Assembly (NCBI GenBank): GCA_937951895.1
Contig: CALFER010000017.1
Span: forward strand, 1-64,000
Source of the DNA: an uncultured bacterium
Lineage (GTDB): Bacteria; CSSED10-310; CALFER01
Length of the DNA stretch: 64,000 nt
Reading direction: 5' to 3'
Shown here: positions 16,313 through 25,731 of the stretch, piece after piece
Position numbering within the stretch: the first letter of the stretch is position 1
Layout: every line of letters starts with the position of its first letter
Notes under the pieces: model-generated
Seen by the model: only the letters and a program-made list of their open reading frames with translations
Database searches by the model: none
Told to the model about the DNA's origin: nothing
Translations under genes and position numbers: made by a program

Positions 16313-18550
16313 TCATCGCTGCTTCTTCTGTTTGCGTTGTCCGAATTTCTTGACCACTTCGTCATAAGGCGCAGACTTGACGCCTCCTTTCCGTGCGATG
16401 GCGATCAATTGAGACTGACTGCGGATGATCCGTTTGTCGGGACTGGGCCGAACTCGGGAGTACGCACCGGTACTGACCATTCGTCTGGATTTGACGTTGT
16501 CCTTGAGATACGTTCCCAGGATTTCCTTGATGATTCTCGTTTTGATGACCGTGCTCTCGATCGGATACAGAATCTCGACGCGCCGGGACAGATTCCGAGG
16601 CATCCAGTCCGCGCTTCCGGAGTAAATCTCGGGATTGCCTCCGTTATGAAAGTAATAGATTCTGGTATGTTCAAGAAACCGGTCGACAATACTGGTTACC
16701 GTGATGTGTTCACTGACACCTGGAATGCCGGGTCTGAGACAGCAGATGCCGCGCACAATGAGATCGATCTTGACGCCTGCCTGAGATGCGCGGTACAGCG
16801 CCCGAATCAGTTTCGGTTCGGTCAGCGCATTCATTTTCGCGATGATGCGGCCTGGCTTGCCATCGATCGCGCAGGCAATCTCCCGTTCGATGAATTCGAT
16901 CAGTCGCAATTCCATATTCACCGGTGCGAGCAGAAACTTTCTGAACATGGATGTCACGGTTTCCGGCTTGAACATCTCGTGACCCGTCCAGGAGTTGAAT
17001 CCGGTAATGACATTAAACAGCGACGACACATCATGACCGAAGTCCGGCGAACAGGTGATCAATCCCAGATCCGTATAGATGCGTGCTGTCGTGGAGTTGT
17101 AGTTACCGGTGCTGACATGGACATAGCGTATGAGATCGTTTCCTTCCTTCCGTACGATCAAGGTCGCTTTACAGTGAACTTTCCATCGAACGAACCCATA
17201 TACCAGATTGATTCCGGCATCCTGCATCTTTTTCGCCCATTCGATATTCGATGCCTCATCGAATCGGGCCTTCAGTTCCATTACCGCCGTCACCTGCTTG
17301 CCGTTTTCAGCGGCTCGAATCAGAGCGGCTATCACGGGAGAATCTTTTCCCGTTCGATAGAGTGTCTGTTTGATCGCCATAACATTCGGATCCTCTGCAG
17401 CCGCAAACATGAACTCGGCAACCACCGCAAAGGAATCGAACGGGTGATGCAGAAGAATGTCCCCCTCGCGAATCACCGAAAAAATGTCCCGATCCGCGGC
17501 AAGTCTCGGAGGAATTCGGGGATTGAAGGGCGGATCGCGAAACATGGGAGGAGCAGGAAAATCATAGATTTTCATCAGCGAACAGATGTTGAGCGGGCCG
17601 TCGATTCGAAATACGAGTTCAGCAGGCAGGGAGAGTGCCCGGCATAAACAGGATTCGACATGACCCGGCGCGTTGCTCTCGATCTCAATCCGAACCGCAT
17701 TCTGATGCATACGGTCCTTCAGTTCCGCTTCGACTGATTGGAGAAGATCCATCACTTCGTTTTCATGGAGATCGTAATCGAGGTCTCGTGTGACACGAAA
17801 ACGATAACTCTCCCGGACCTTCATCCCGGGGAACAGGTAATCGAGGTGGGATTCGATGATATCTTCCAGATACACCAGACACTGAGTCTCGGGTCCCCGA
17901 TCGACTTCGATCAGTCGCGGCAGGACACCGGGAATTTCGATGAATGCATACGGTGAGTTTTCCGATTCGGTATCATCGGGACCCGAAAAACTCACGTACA
18001 GATTCGTGCGGAGATTCCCGAGAAAGGGGAAGGGGTGACCGGCATCCACCGCCAACGGAGTCAGAACGGGGAGAATATGGCTCATGAATCGGCTCTTCAG
18101 GTCTCTTCGTTCGCCGGGTGTGAGATCATTGACGGTAAGGAACTGAATGCCGATACATTTAAGATTTGGAATGACATCGTTCTGAAGACACCGATACTGA
18201 ATCGAAATGCAATCGCGCACCTTCCTGGAAATCATCTCGATCTGGAATCTGGGATCCTGATCGCCGGCAGAGGGATCTGAAATGCCGGCGGATTGGAGTT
18301 TTCGCAGACCCGCGACACGGATCATGAAGAACTCGTCGAGATTCGAGCTGAAAATCGACAGAAACTTCAGCTTTTCGAGCAGTGGTGTTTCGGGATCCAA
18401 TGCCTCCTCAAGCACCCGATGGTTGAACTCCAACCAGGAGGTTTCACGGTTCACATACAACGAGGAGTGTTTGAGATCCACCGATTCCATTGCAGGATGC
18501 GATTGATCAGGCTGTTTCGAATCAGGTGAGGAGTCTGCGACCTTGTTCAT
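16313..18550 (-). CDS. ppk1: Polyphosphate kinase 1
   Basis: PPK1 reversibly polymerises the gamma phosphate of ATP into inorganic polyphosphate. From the ATG at 18550 the protein has 745 residues, close to the usual length. The phospho-accepting His lies in WKVHCKA (about His459) and is followed 19 residues later by YVHVSTGNYN (about His478), as in E. coli His435 and His454. The DRFLEHTRIYYFHNGG segment near 628 holds the third conserved His. The N-terminal NRETSWLEFNHRVL motif is also diagnostic. The start overlaps the end of the PPK2-family gene by 29 bases; a further ATG at 18571 is possible. The HD gene follows after 4 bases. Confidence 0.96.
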   Translation of the reverse strand: MNKVADSSPDSKQPDQSHPAMESVDLKHSSLYVNRETSWLEFNHRVLEEALDPETPLLEKLKFLSIFSSNLDEFFMIRVAGLRKLQSAGISDPSAGDQDPRFQIEMISRKVRDCISIQYRCLQNDVIPNLKCIGIQFLTVNDLTPGERRDLKSRFMSHILPVLTPLAVDAGHPFPFLGNLRTNLYVSFSGPDDTESENSPYAFIEIPGVLPRLIEVDRGPETQCLVYLEDIIESHLDYLFPGMKVRESYRFRVTRDLDYDLHENEVMDLLQSVEAELKDRMHQNAVRIEIESNAPGHVESCLCRALSLPAELVFRIDGPLNICSLMKIYDFPAPPMFRDPPFNPRIPPRLAADRDIFSVIREGDILLHHPFDSFAVVAEFMFAAAEDPNVMAIKQTLYRTGKDSPVIAALIRAAENGKQVTAVMELKARFDEASNIEWAKKMQDAGINLVYGFVRWKVHCKATLIVRKEGNDLIRYVHVSTGNYNSTTARIYTDLGLITCSPDFGHDVSSLFNVITGFNSWTGHEMFKPETVTSMFRKFLLAPVNMELRLIEFIEREIACAIDGKPGRIIAKMNALTEPKLIRALYRASQAGVKIDLIVRGICCLRPGIPGVSEHITVTSIVDRFLEHTRIYYFHNGGNPEIYSGSADWMPRNLSRRVEILYPIESTVIKTRIIKEILGTYLKDNVKSRRMVSTGAYSRVRPSPDKRIIRSQSQLIAIARKGGVKSAPYDEVVKKFGQRKQKKQR

Positions 18551-20081
18551 TCGAATTCTGTTCCTTTCCATCCGGCATCCTGTTCAGAACTCGCTGAATC
18601 GTTGCAACGACGATTTCCAGGATCTCGATACGTGCATGCAGTTTGTCGTTTGACGCGATGAGATGCCATGGAGCGAAGGTGGATGAAGTACGCTTGATCA
18701 TCTCCGAAACCGCCATCTCATACCAGGTCCACTTTTCCCGGTTACGGATATCTTCATCCGTTATTTTCCAGTGCTTGTGAGGTGAAGAGCGCCTCGCTTC
18801 GAATCGTTTCATCTGTTCATCCAAGTCGATATGCAGCCAGAATTTCACGATCGGAATTCCGACATGATCGAGAATCATCTCGAATTCATTGACTTCTCGG
18901 TATGCCCTGCGCCACTCCTCAATCGCACACAGGTTCTCCACCCTTTCCACCAGAACGCGACCATACCAGCTCCGATCAAAAACCGTCAGGGATCCCTGTC
19001 TGGGAATTTCCTTCCAGAAACGCCACAGATAATGATGTATTTTTTCCTCGCGTGTCGGCGCCGACACCGAAATGACACTGAATCCGCGCGGATCCAATGG
19101 CTCCAGAAGCCTCCGGATCGCTCCCCCTTTTCCACTCGCGTCCCACCCTTCAAAAAGCACGATCGCGGACTTCTTCTCGATGAACATGCGGTGATGAATT
19201 TCGCGCATGATCCGCTGCAGGTTTTCCAGGCGATCCCGATACTTCTCAGGAGAAAGCGTCTTCGTGAGATCGATCTGGCCGAGCAGTCTCCGGCTTTCCA
19301 TCTCCGCGCTTCGCATCTCCTGCATGCTCTCGATCGGACGATCCAATGTGGCCGGAACCTGTACCCGATTCCGGTCGAGTGCGGTTTCCATCGCGCGCAC
19401 AATGTGCTCATAAACCTTGAGCCTCGCGAAATACTTGTCCTCAGCTTCCACAAGAATCCAGGGTGCAGCGGTGGTCGAACTCAATTGAAACATCTCTTCC
19501 GCCGCTGCAAACAGCTTTTTGTACATGCGATTTCGCTTGAAATCGTCAGGACCGACCTTCCAGGACTCCAACTTACTGGAAGCCATTCGATCCAGACGCG
19601 CTTTTTGGGTCTTTTTCGAGATATGGAGCCAGAATTTCAACACGATGCAGCCATCGTCCACCATCCAGCGTTCGAAGGAGTTGATGTCTGCCATCGTTCG
19701 TGCAACATCCGATTCAGGAAGCCGTCTTTCCACGCGATCCCACAGTACGCGTTGATACCAGGACCGGTCGAAAATCGTGATATATCCCCGATATGGGGTT
19801 CGAATCCAGCTCGACCAGAGAAACGGCCGTCCTTCCGAATCGATCCTGCTGAGCTTTTCAATTGATTGAACCTTGTAGCCTCGTGGATCGAGATGCCGGA
19901 TGAGGTGATTCAGAATCAGCCCCTTCCCTGCTGCCTCCCATCCCTCGAAAAGAAGGATCATCGGGATCCCGGCCGCCCGACACTGGTGTTGCAGATCGAA
20001 CATCCTCATGCCGAGGGGATCGCTGATCGCTTTATAATCCTGTTTCGTGAGTTTGAGGGATAGATCGAGTTTTTCCAGCAT
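18522..20081 (-). CDS. pap: Polyphosphate:AMP phosphotransferase (two-domain PPK2 family)
   Basis: The 519-residue protein contains two PPK2 modules in tandem, the architecture of class II polyphosphate:AMP phosphotransferases. Walker A motifs are at about 45-54 (FEGWEAAGKG) and 310-320 (FEGWDASGKGG), and Walker B-type motifs are FDRSWYQR near 104 and FDRSWYGR near 365. The enzyme transfers phosphate from polyphosphate to AMP to form ADP, working with adenylate kinase to regenerate ATP. It is the first gene of the leftward polyphosphate operon and overlaps ppk1. The class (AMP rather than ADP or GDP as acceptor) is inferred from the duplicated architecture. Confidence 0.9.
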   Translation of the reverse strand: MLEKLDLSLKLTKQDYKAISDPLGMRMFDLQHQCRAAGIPMILLFEGWEAAGKGLILNHLIRHLDPRGYKVQSIEKLSRIDSEGRPFLWSSWIRTPYRGYITIFDRSWYQRVLWDRVERRLPESDVARTMADINSFERWMVDDGCIVLKFWLHISKKTQKARLDRMASSKLESWKVGPDDFKRNRMYKKLFAAAEEMFQLSSTTAAPWILVEAEDKYFARLKVYEHIVRAMETALDRNRVQVPATLDRPIESMQEMRSAEMESRRLLGQIDLTKTLSPEKYRDRLENLQRIMREIHHRMFIEKKSAIVLFEGWDASGKGGAIRRLLEPLDPRGFSVISVSAPTREEKIHHYLWRFWKEIPRQGSLTVFDRSWYGRVLVERVENLCAIEEWRRAYREVNEFEMILDHVGIPIVKFWLHIDLDEQMKRFEARRSSPHKHWKITDEDIRNREKWTWYEMAVSEMIKRTSSTFAPWHLIASNDKLHARIEILEIVVATIQRVLNRMPDGKEQNSNEQGRRLLT

Positions 20082-20210
20082 TTCCTGGCCTCTGACGCTT
20101 CCGCTGCTTCACCCGGAATCGATCTGGGTGATCCACAAAACATAATATACAGAAAGTGTTGGTTTTTTGATATGTGTGCATCTGTGAGAATCATGTGAAC
20201 GAGGAGTCAG

Positions 20211-21068
20211 ATGTTTATGAGTCATCAGGATCGTTTCGAGTTCGAACTGGATTCAGAGCGATCTGTCCTGATCACGACGGATTCTCTGGAACTGCGCATG
20301 CATTTCGATTTCGGACCCAGAATTCTTCATTTTGGGCCGAAGAACGGACCTAATCTTCTGAAAGTGTTCAATCGGATTCCACCGGTTCCGGACGATGGAA
20401 TCTGGCGCATCTACGGCGGTCATCGACTCTGGCGTGCTCCGGAAGACCCGATTCTCACGTACGCCCCCGACAACACGCCCTGCCGGCTTGACTCGACGTC
20501 GAGAAGCATTGTCTGCACATCTCAAACGATTCGAACAGACGATTGCGATCGGCAGATCGAGATTTTTCCGGGAGAATCCGATGGCTCGGTTCGTGTGGTT
20601 CATCGATTGATCAATCAATCTTCGAAACCGCTCAGATGCGCGCTCTGGTCCCTGACCGTCATGCAGACCGGCGGAGTGGCCCGGATTCCAATTCCAAAAC
20701 GCGGTCAACACCCCCGCGATCTTCTTCCCAATCATGCTCTGATCTTCTGGCCCTACAGTGATCCTCGAGATCCCAGATTGATCGTTGAAGACGACTGTTT
20801 TTCTGTCCGTTCCGATCCTTCAATCAACCGACCGTTCAAGATCGGATTTCATCGGACCCCCTGCCAGATGCATTATGACAACCTGGGGTGGCGATTTTGC
20901 AAGCAGGTCGTACCGACACTGACCGGTGAATATCCGGATCTGGGCGCGACATGCGAGGTATTCGTCAACGCCGACATGCTCGAACTCGAAACCCTTTCAC
21001 CCCTTCTGAACATCGCCCCGGGACGTTACGCTGAGCATATCGAAATCTGGAACCTGGATCCCCTTTAA
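20211..21068 (+). CDS. DUF4380-like galactose-mutarotase-fold protein
   Basis: The 285-residue protein starts at an ATG behind a GAGGAG ribosome site. It has the pattern of DUF4380-type proteins: FGPRILHFG near the N-terminus, then GGHRLWRAPED, and beta-rich sequence throughout, consistent with the galactose mutarotase-like superfamily. No signal peptide is present. It is transcribed divergently from the polyphosphate operon across a gap of about 130 bases, and is followed by the TolB-like gene after 59 bases. A carbohydrate-binding or epimerase-type activity is only a fold-based guess. The substrate is unknown. Confidence 0.65.
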   Translation: MFMSHQDRFEFELDSERSVLITTDSLELRMHFDFGPRILHFGPKNGPNLLKVFNRIPPVPDDGIWRIYGGHRLWRAPEDPILTYAPDNTPCRLDSTSRSIVCTSQTIRTDDCDRQIEIFPGESDGSVRVVHRLINQSSKPLRCALWSLTVMQTGGVARIPIPKRGQHPRDLLPNHALIFWPYSDPRDPRLIVEDDCFSVRSDPSINRPFKIGFHRTPCQMHYDNLGWRFCKQVVPTLTGEYPDLGATCEVFVNADMLELETLSPLLNIAPGRYAEHIEIWNLDPL

Positions 21069-21127
21069 AGCGTTGCATTCAGGTGAGTCACTGAGATGTG
21101 ACATCGGAATTCGGAGGTGCTTTCCTG

Positions 21128-22081
21128 ATGCGACAATCGGCCGTTCTCATTCTGTTATCAGTGTCTTGTGTTCTTGCAGGTTCAGCTTCAGCCGAAATCC
21201 ACTCGATCCTCGCACCCGTTCAGTCCGGCTCTTCCGAAGCGACATCGCCGCCGCGCACGAATACTCCTCCTGAAATCCCACCTCATGGAATCCTCTTTTC
21301 GGGCACTCGGAACGGCAATACGGATATCTTTTTCATCCGTCCGGATGGAACAGGATTGACCCGGTTGACCGATCATTGGGAGGACGACGAAATGCCGGTG
21401 TGGTCACCGGATGGCGAGTGGATTGTTTTTAAAAGCAGACGACACGGTAATTGGGATATCTTCAGGATGCGGCGCAATGGAACGGAGCAGACCCGGTTGA
21501 CGGATAGCCCCGCCAGTGATGAATCACCATCATGGTCCAGGGACGGAAGCATGATCGTGTTTTCGTCCGACCGCAACGGCGAATCACAGATCTTCCGGAT
21601 GAATCACGATGGTACGAACCAGCAGGAATTGACACACCGCGGGTTGCACTCGGATGTCGTTCCCCACGTCTCACCTGTCAATGATCTCGTCGCGTACGCC
21701 ACACGATCGACGCTCTTTCCGAACTGGCAGATACATGTCATCCCTGTCCTGGGTGGTGAATCCCAAAAACTGTCGCCCGCAGGTGGCTGTCGCGCAAAGT
21801 GGTCGGCGGACGGTTCAAAACTCGCATATGTCTCGGCAGGGCTGATCCAACGATCCGATATCTGGGTTTTCAACGCGGATGGAACCGGACTGAGACGGAT
21901 CACGAGAACGGACGAGTTCGATTATGATCCATTCTTCTCTCCTGATGGCACTCAATTGTGTTTTGCGCGAGGACGAAGTGAGAAATCGGGTTGGGATCTT
22001 TACATTGTCAACCTGGATGGTTCCGGACTCCGAGCCCTTACGCTCGATGGTGCAGGCGATCGTTTTCCGTGCTGGCGGTGA
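21128..22081 (+). CDS. Secreted TolB-like PD40 beta-propeller protein
   Basis: The ATG at 21128 follows GGAGGTG and opens a signal peptide (SAVLILLSVSCVLAGSASA), giving 317 residues. An upstream GTG at 21098 is less likely. The mature part has six to seven PD40/WD40-like units, each with a turn such as NGNTDIFFIRPDGTGLTRLT followed by W-S-P-DG. This is the C-terminal propeller of TolB without the TolB N-terminal domain, so it is probably not the Tol-Pal component itself. No enzymatic motif is visible. It lies head-to-tail behind the DUF4380-like gene and convergent with the AAA+ operon. Confidence 0.78.
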   Translation: MRQSAVLILLSVSCVLAGSASAEIHSILAPVQSGSSEATSPPRTNTPPEIPPHGILFSGTRNGNTDIFFIRPDGTGLTRLTDHWEDDEMPVWSPDGEWIVFKSRRHGNWDIFRMRRNGTEQTRLTDSPASDESPSWSRDGSMIVFSSDRNGESQIFRMNHDGTNQQELTHRGLHSDVVPHVSPVNDLVAYATRSTLFPNWQIHVIPVLGGESQKLSPAGGCRAKWSADGSKLAYVSAGLIQRSDIWVFNADGTGLRRITRTDEFDYDPFFSPDGTQLCFARGRSEKSGWDLYIVNLDGSGLRALTLDGAGDRFPCWR

Positions 22082-22188
22082 CACCGGAATCGAACCGTTG
22101 TTTTGTTTTATCATCAATTCCTGAGCGTGATCCGGATCGAGATCTTGGTTGACGCTCACGCAGAATGGCGATCTTGAGCCTGAGTGTT

Positions 22189-23985
22189 CTATCGCGCGGA
22201 ACGAGTTGAAATCATCAGATCCTGTATTTTTTCATCTACGGCTGATTTGTCCATTTCGCGGAATCGTTTCGGGAGAAAGACATCGTCCGTGCATTCTTTG
22301 ACCGCGAGCAGATCCATCAGTTCCAGTTGTGCCGTATGCGCCGATGGACGAAACTCATCGACAACTGCTTTGAGGATCGTGGCCAGTGATCGTTTCGTTT
22401 TACTCTTCTGGAGGTGGTGTCTCCGGATGGCTCGAACCAGGAGGCCTTCGAGTTCGTTGCCGCTGATCGGCTGTTCAAAGGGCAAATCAGGGATATCGGA
22501 CTCTTTCAGATCGAGTTTGAGCTTGTGGGCCATCGCCATGAACAGAGCGCGTTTGTCTTTGGCAGATTCCGGCGGGAACAGCGGGATGTGAACATCGAGG
22601 CGTCCCTGGCGTTTCAAGTCGACTTCGACCATATCCGGCCTGCTGGTCGCGAATATCCAGACAATTTTCCCCCGGTTTTCCGTATCGGACATCTCCTTCG
22701 CGAGCATGCCATAGATTCTTCCGGACAATCCGGAGTCTCCGTCTCCCCCGCCGCGTTTTCCGGTTGCCTGATCAGCCTCGTCTACGAAAACGACGACCTG
22801 TCCGAGAGCGTGAAGGATGGTGAAAATCTTCTCGAGATTTCCTTCGGTAGCGCCGACCCACTTCTCCCTGAAGTTTTTCAGCTCGACGAACGGTACGCCG
22901 CATTCTCCCGAGAAACACTGCACGAGATATGTTTTCCCCGTGCCGATTCGTCCTGTGATCAGGTATCCCATCGGAAGCGCTCGTGTCACCCCCTGTCGCA
23001 GCAGTTCAGCATCTTCGCGCAACCATCTCCTGGCTTCCTCATGCCCCGCGACATCATCGAGTGTTCGTTTGCTTTCAATGAATTCGAGTTTTCCCATCGC
23101 TTCTTTTTCGATGATCTGCTTTTTGATCCGGGTGAGGTATTCGAGGGTGATGGATTCATTGTTTCTCAGAGCGCGAAGAATGAGATCCTTGATGTTGATG
23201 CGGCTGAGACCTACGAGTTTTTGTGCGAGCAACGGGATTTCGACCGGGCAAAGCGTCTGGAAGCTGCTTTCTGTCGCCGCGATATAGTCCACGAAGGCGG
23301 TGATTTCGATCTGATCCGGCAAAGGAATCTGAATTTTGGCGCTATAGGGTGATTCCACCAGGAATTCACTGAGATCACGCAGGTTCTCGGACAGGATGAT
23401 CGTGGCGATGTTCGCAGCTGTGATCGTCGGATCCTCAGCCCATGACATGATCTTGATCAGATTGTTCCCGATGTCGCCGCTCATGTAAAGCGATTCGCCG
23501 TGCGGGACGATAAAATTGGCATAATCGATCAAAATCGCAACACTTTTCAATCCATCTGAGTCCGGTTTCCTGCTCGATACAGCGACATGATTGAGAAATC
23601 GATCGATCAATTCGAGTGCTTGTGCGGGAGCCCGCGGAAGAAGTCCCGGGTTTTCCAGGGTTCGAAGCGGATCCGAAGCGACACCCGAGTCTGAAGCGAA
23701 GCTGGTGCGATGGAACGAATCGAAAACTTTCAGGAATCGAAAGAAGTGATCGTTCCCTTTCAGAACCCGGATACCTTTGCCTCTGTCATACATCAGCACA
23801 CACTCGAATGGCTGGAACATGACACTCGAGATAAACTGTCGGAGGGGAATGAACTGATCCTTCTGTCCATCACTATATCCGACCAGATCACGAATATTCC
23901 CGGTCAGAATGAACTGCCCGATTGTATCTCCCTTGAACACCCGTCGCATTTCATTCGCCCAGTCGGGCAGTGCGTTCAGTGACAT
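22189..23985 (-). CDS. Ycf46-like AAA+ ATPase, last gene of the PspA/ABC/OmpA operon
   Basis: The 598-residue protein has a degenerate AAA-like N-terminal half (about 1-280, with an ILIDYANF strand but no P-loop) and an active AAA+ module. The latter has Walker A at 345-352 (GRIGTGKT), Walker B at 397-404 (VVFVDEAD) and a second-region-of-homology arginine stretch (ATSRPDMVEVDLKRQGRLD). A pore-loop-like KWVGATEGN follows Walker A. This arrangement resembles Ycf46 and other classical-clade AAA ATPases, which remodel protein complexes. It follows the coiled-coil membrane protein by 14 bases. Together with PspA upstream, a remodelling role like Vps4 on ESCRT-III is a reasonable hypothesis, not a demonstrated one. 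Confidence 0.85.
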   Translation of the reverse strand: MSLNALPDWANEMRRVFKGDTIGQFILTGNIRDLVGYSDGQKDQFIPLRQFISSVMFQPFECVLMYDRGKGIRVLKGNDHFFRFLKVFDSFHRTSFASDSGVASDPLRTLENPGLLPRAPAQALELIDRFLNHVAVSSRKPDSDGLKSVAILIDYANFIVPHGESLYMSGDIGNNLIKIMSWAEDPTITAANIATIILSENLRDLSEFLVESPYSAKIQIPLPDQIEITAFVDYIAATESSFQTLCPVEIPLLAQKLVGLSRINIKDLILRALRNNESITLEYLTRIKKQIIEKEAMGKLEFIESKRTLDDVAGHEEARRWLREDAELLRQGVTRALPMGYLITGRIGTGKTYLVQCFSGECGVPFVELKNFREKWVGATEGNLEKIFTILHALGQVVVFVDEADQATGKRGGGDGDSGLSGRIYGMLAKEMSDTENRGKIVWIFATSRPDMVEVDLKRQGRLDVHIPLFPPESAKDKRALFMAMAHKLKLDLKESDIPDLPFEQPISGNELEGLLVRAIRRHHLQKSKTKRSLATILKAVVDEFRPSAHTAQLELMDLLAVKECTDDVFLPKRFREMDKSAVDEKIQDLMISTRSAR

Positions 23986-23999
23986 GGCGCCTCCGTTAT

Positions 24000-24860
24000 T
24001 CAGTTTTTGTTTGTCTCCCGTGGCTCTCCGAGCAGATTCACGGGGATGTCATGAGCGTCCACTGCGCCGAGCAACTCCGAGTTTTCATTCATCCACCGGC
24101 TCGTTTCCTGCAGCGATGCGACAACGTTGTCGACCCGATCTGTCATCTGAGTCGATCCCGTCGAAATGGTCATCTCCTCAGCAAGAAGCGAAATCTGCAT
24201 CTCGATCCGATTCAGTTCCGCCTCCGTAAAAGCAAGGTTTTCCGATGCTTTCGTCAGATTGTCCAGCCGTTTCCGCTGAATCTCCAGTGACCCTTTCAAA
24301 CTGCGGGCGATGGCCGAATCCGATTGTTCTTTATCGAGGCGGGCTTCGAGATCGCGGATTTCCCGTTCCAGAACATTTCTCTGCGTCCGTGCCAGCATTT
24401 CTTTGATGTAGCGCTGCGATACCAGCAGTTTCAGAAAGATCGCGATCATCTGATTCAATCCGGATGAACTGAGATCATTCAGGTTGACCGATCTCGAGAT
24501 CCCCGCGGAAGATTGGACGATCTTCCGGCACTGATCGACCAGGCGGGCATATCGCGTCTGCGCATCGACCTCCAGCAGTTTGAATACCTCATCGGTCCGT
24601 ACCGCCTGCTGTGATTCGATTGCGAGCAAACGCTCTCCCTGAATCAGTTTCTGGAACGATTCACTTCCGGAAACCATCATCAGATAGGCGATTTCGTAAG
24701 CCGCTCCCAATAACCAGAAACCGACGTGGCCGAGTCCGAGAATACCGAACCCGGCAAGAATCAGTTTGTTGAAGGGGAAAAAACCCAGAAGCGGTATTCT
24801 GACCTTGCGATGAAAGGCGGCCTTGACATAGTCCCAATATGACAGAGCGGGCGCGGGCAT
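24000..24860 (-). CDS. Membrane-anchored coiled-coil protein of unknown function
   Basis: The product has 286 residues from the ATG at 24860, one base after the stop of the ABC ATPase gene. Longer open frames upstream run through that ATPase gene and are ignored. A hydrophobic region at about 24-65 (KLILAGFGILGLGHVGFWLLG and following) probably forms one hairpin or two helices. The remainder is alpha-helical with charged heptads, strongest at about 140-240 (REIRDLEARLDKEQ, LEIQRKRLDNLTKA), predicting a cytoplasmic coiled coil. No family is recognised. Its position between the importer and the AAA+ ATPase suggests it connects the two, for example as an adaptor or AAA substrate; this is inference. 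Confidence 0.72.
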   Translation of the reverse strand: MPAPALSYWDYVKAAFHRKVRIPLLGFFPFNKLILAGFGILGLGHVGFWLLGAAYEIAYLMMVSGSESFQKLIQGERLLAIESQQAVRTDEVFKLLEVDAQTRYARLVDQCRKIVQSSAGISRSVNLNDLSSSGLNQMIAIFLKLLVSQRYIKEMLARTQRNVLEREIRDLEARLDKEQSDSAIARSLKGSLEIQRKRLDNLTKASENLAFTEAELNRIEMQISLLAEEMTISTGSTQMTDRVDNVVASLQETSRWMNENSELLGAVDAHDIPVNLLGEPRETNKN

Positions 24861-24861
24861 G

Positions 24862-25731
24862 CTAGGATCCGCTCCTTTCGGCGAGCATGAATTCGCCGGC
24901 CACGCGATCGACGGCATCGATGAAAACCTGAGATTTCTGGTAATCGATCGCAGCGATGTTTCGATCCGGCACGGGCAGATCCCGTATCTCCCTCGCAATC
25001 CGTCCCGGCGCTTTGCAGAAGATCCAGATTCGATCCCCCAGATAGACCGCCTCCGAGATCGAGTGTGTGACGAGCAACACGGTCGATTCGACTTCCTGCC
25101 ATAGTTCGATGATGAGGTGCTGCATGTCGAGTCGCGTCGGTTCATCCAAAGCCGAGAATGGCTCATCCATGAGGATGATTCTTGGTTTGAGCACCAGGGT
25201 TCGCGCGATCGCGACGCGCTGCTGCTGCCCACCCGACAACTGGTGAGGATATTTGAGTTCGTGGCCTTGAAGACCGACCCGTTCAATCCATTCCCTGGCA
25301 ATCCGATCGATGTTCGCGTCGTCCATCCCGAGAGAATGGCGATTGAGATCCATGCCGAATCGGACATTTTTCAGCACCGTCATGTGGGGAAATGAGCTGT
25401 ATTTCTGAAACACCATCCCCCGATCGATCCCCGGGCCTGCGATCGGTTTGCCTCTCACGAGAATTTCGCCGGTGGTCGGAGGAAACACCCCCTGGAATCC
25501 GGCGATCAGCCCCAGGACCGTCGATTTCCCGCAACCACTCGGGCCGATAATCGTTATGAACTCGCCCTTTCCAGGCAGATCCTCGATACAGAACGTCACA
25601 TCCCGAATCGCCGTGAACTCGATCGGTGTTCCGGGATTCCAGACCTTGCTCACCGCACGAAATTCAATGACCGGTGGGGCGGTTTCGAGGATTTGCTTCG
25701 GATCTGCGGTAGACCCGGCGGGCGAATTCAT
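24862..25731 (-). CDS. ABC transporter ATP-binding protein (NitT/TauT/SsuB type)
   Basis: The ATG at 25731 overlaps the permease stop (ATGA, 25728-25731) and gives 289 residues. An ATG 45 bases upstream lies inside the permease gene. The sequence has Walker A GPSGCGKST, Q-loop, signature LSGGQQQR, Walker B RIILMDEPFSALDE and the switch His in VTHSISEAV. The KYPHQLSGGQQQR context is typical of the nitrate/sulfonate/taurine importer ATPases. It powers the permease encoded just upstream. The 3' end is one base from the coiled-coil membrane protein gene. The imported substrate is not predictable and import itself may not be the main role in this operon. Confidence 0.93.
   Translation of the reverse strand: MNSPAGSTADPKQILETAPPVIEFRAVSKVWNPGTPIEFTAIRDVTFCIEDLPGKGEFITIIGPSGCGKSTVLGLIAGFQGVFPPTTGEILVRGKPIAGPGIDRGMVFQKYSSFPHMTVLKNVRFGMDLNRHSLGMDDANIDRIAREWIERVGLQGHELKYPHQLSGGQQQRVAIARTLVLKPRIILMDEPFSALDEPTRLDMQHLIIELWQEVESTVLLVTHSISEAVYLGDRIWIFCKAPGRIAREIRDLPVPDRNIAAIDYQKSQVFIDAVDRVAGEFMLAERSGS

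Noticed and set aside
16274..17647. Open frame of 457 codons on the plus strand opposite ppk1
   Set aside because: It runs antisense through conserved ppk1 coding sequence, including the phospho-His region. Its length is explained by codon bias of this genome.
20082..20210. Divergent promoter elements between the polyphosphate operon and the DUF4380-like gene
   Set aside because: AT-rich boxes such as TATATT and TTGATA occur but no pair has acceptable spacing on either strand.
21128..22081. Genuine TolB of the Tol-Pal system
   Set aside because: The N-terminal TolB domain is missing and no tolA, tolQ, tolR or pal gene is adjacent, so only a TolB-like propeller is called.
22082..22188. Possible terminator between the convergent TolB-like and AAA+ genes
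   Set aside because: A TGAGCGT/ACGCTCA pairing exists but the loop is about 27 bases and no T run follows on either strand.
24861..25367. N-terminal extension of the coiled-coil membrane protein
   Set aside because: The open frame extends upstream through the ABC ATPase gene in another phase. The ATG at 24860, one base after the ATPase stop, is the sensible start.
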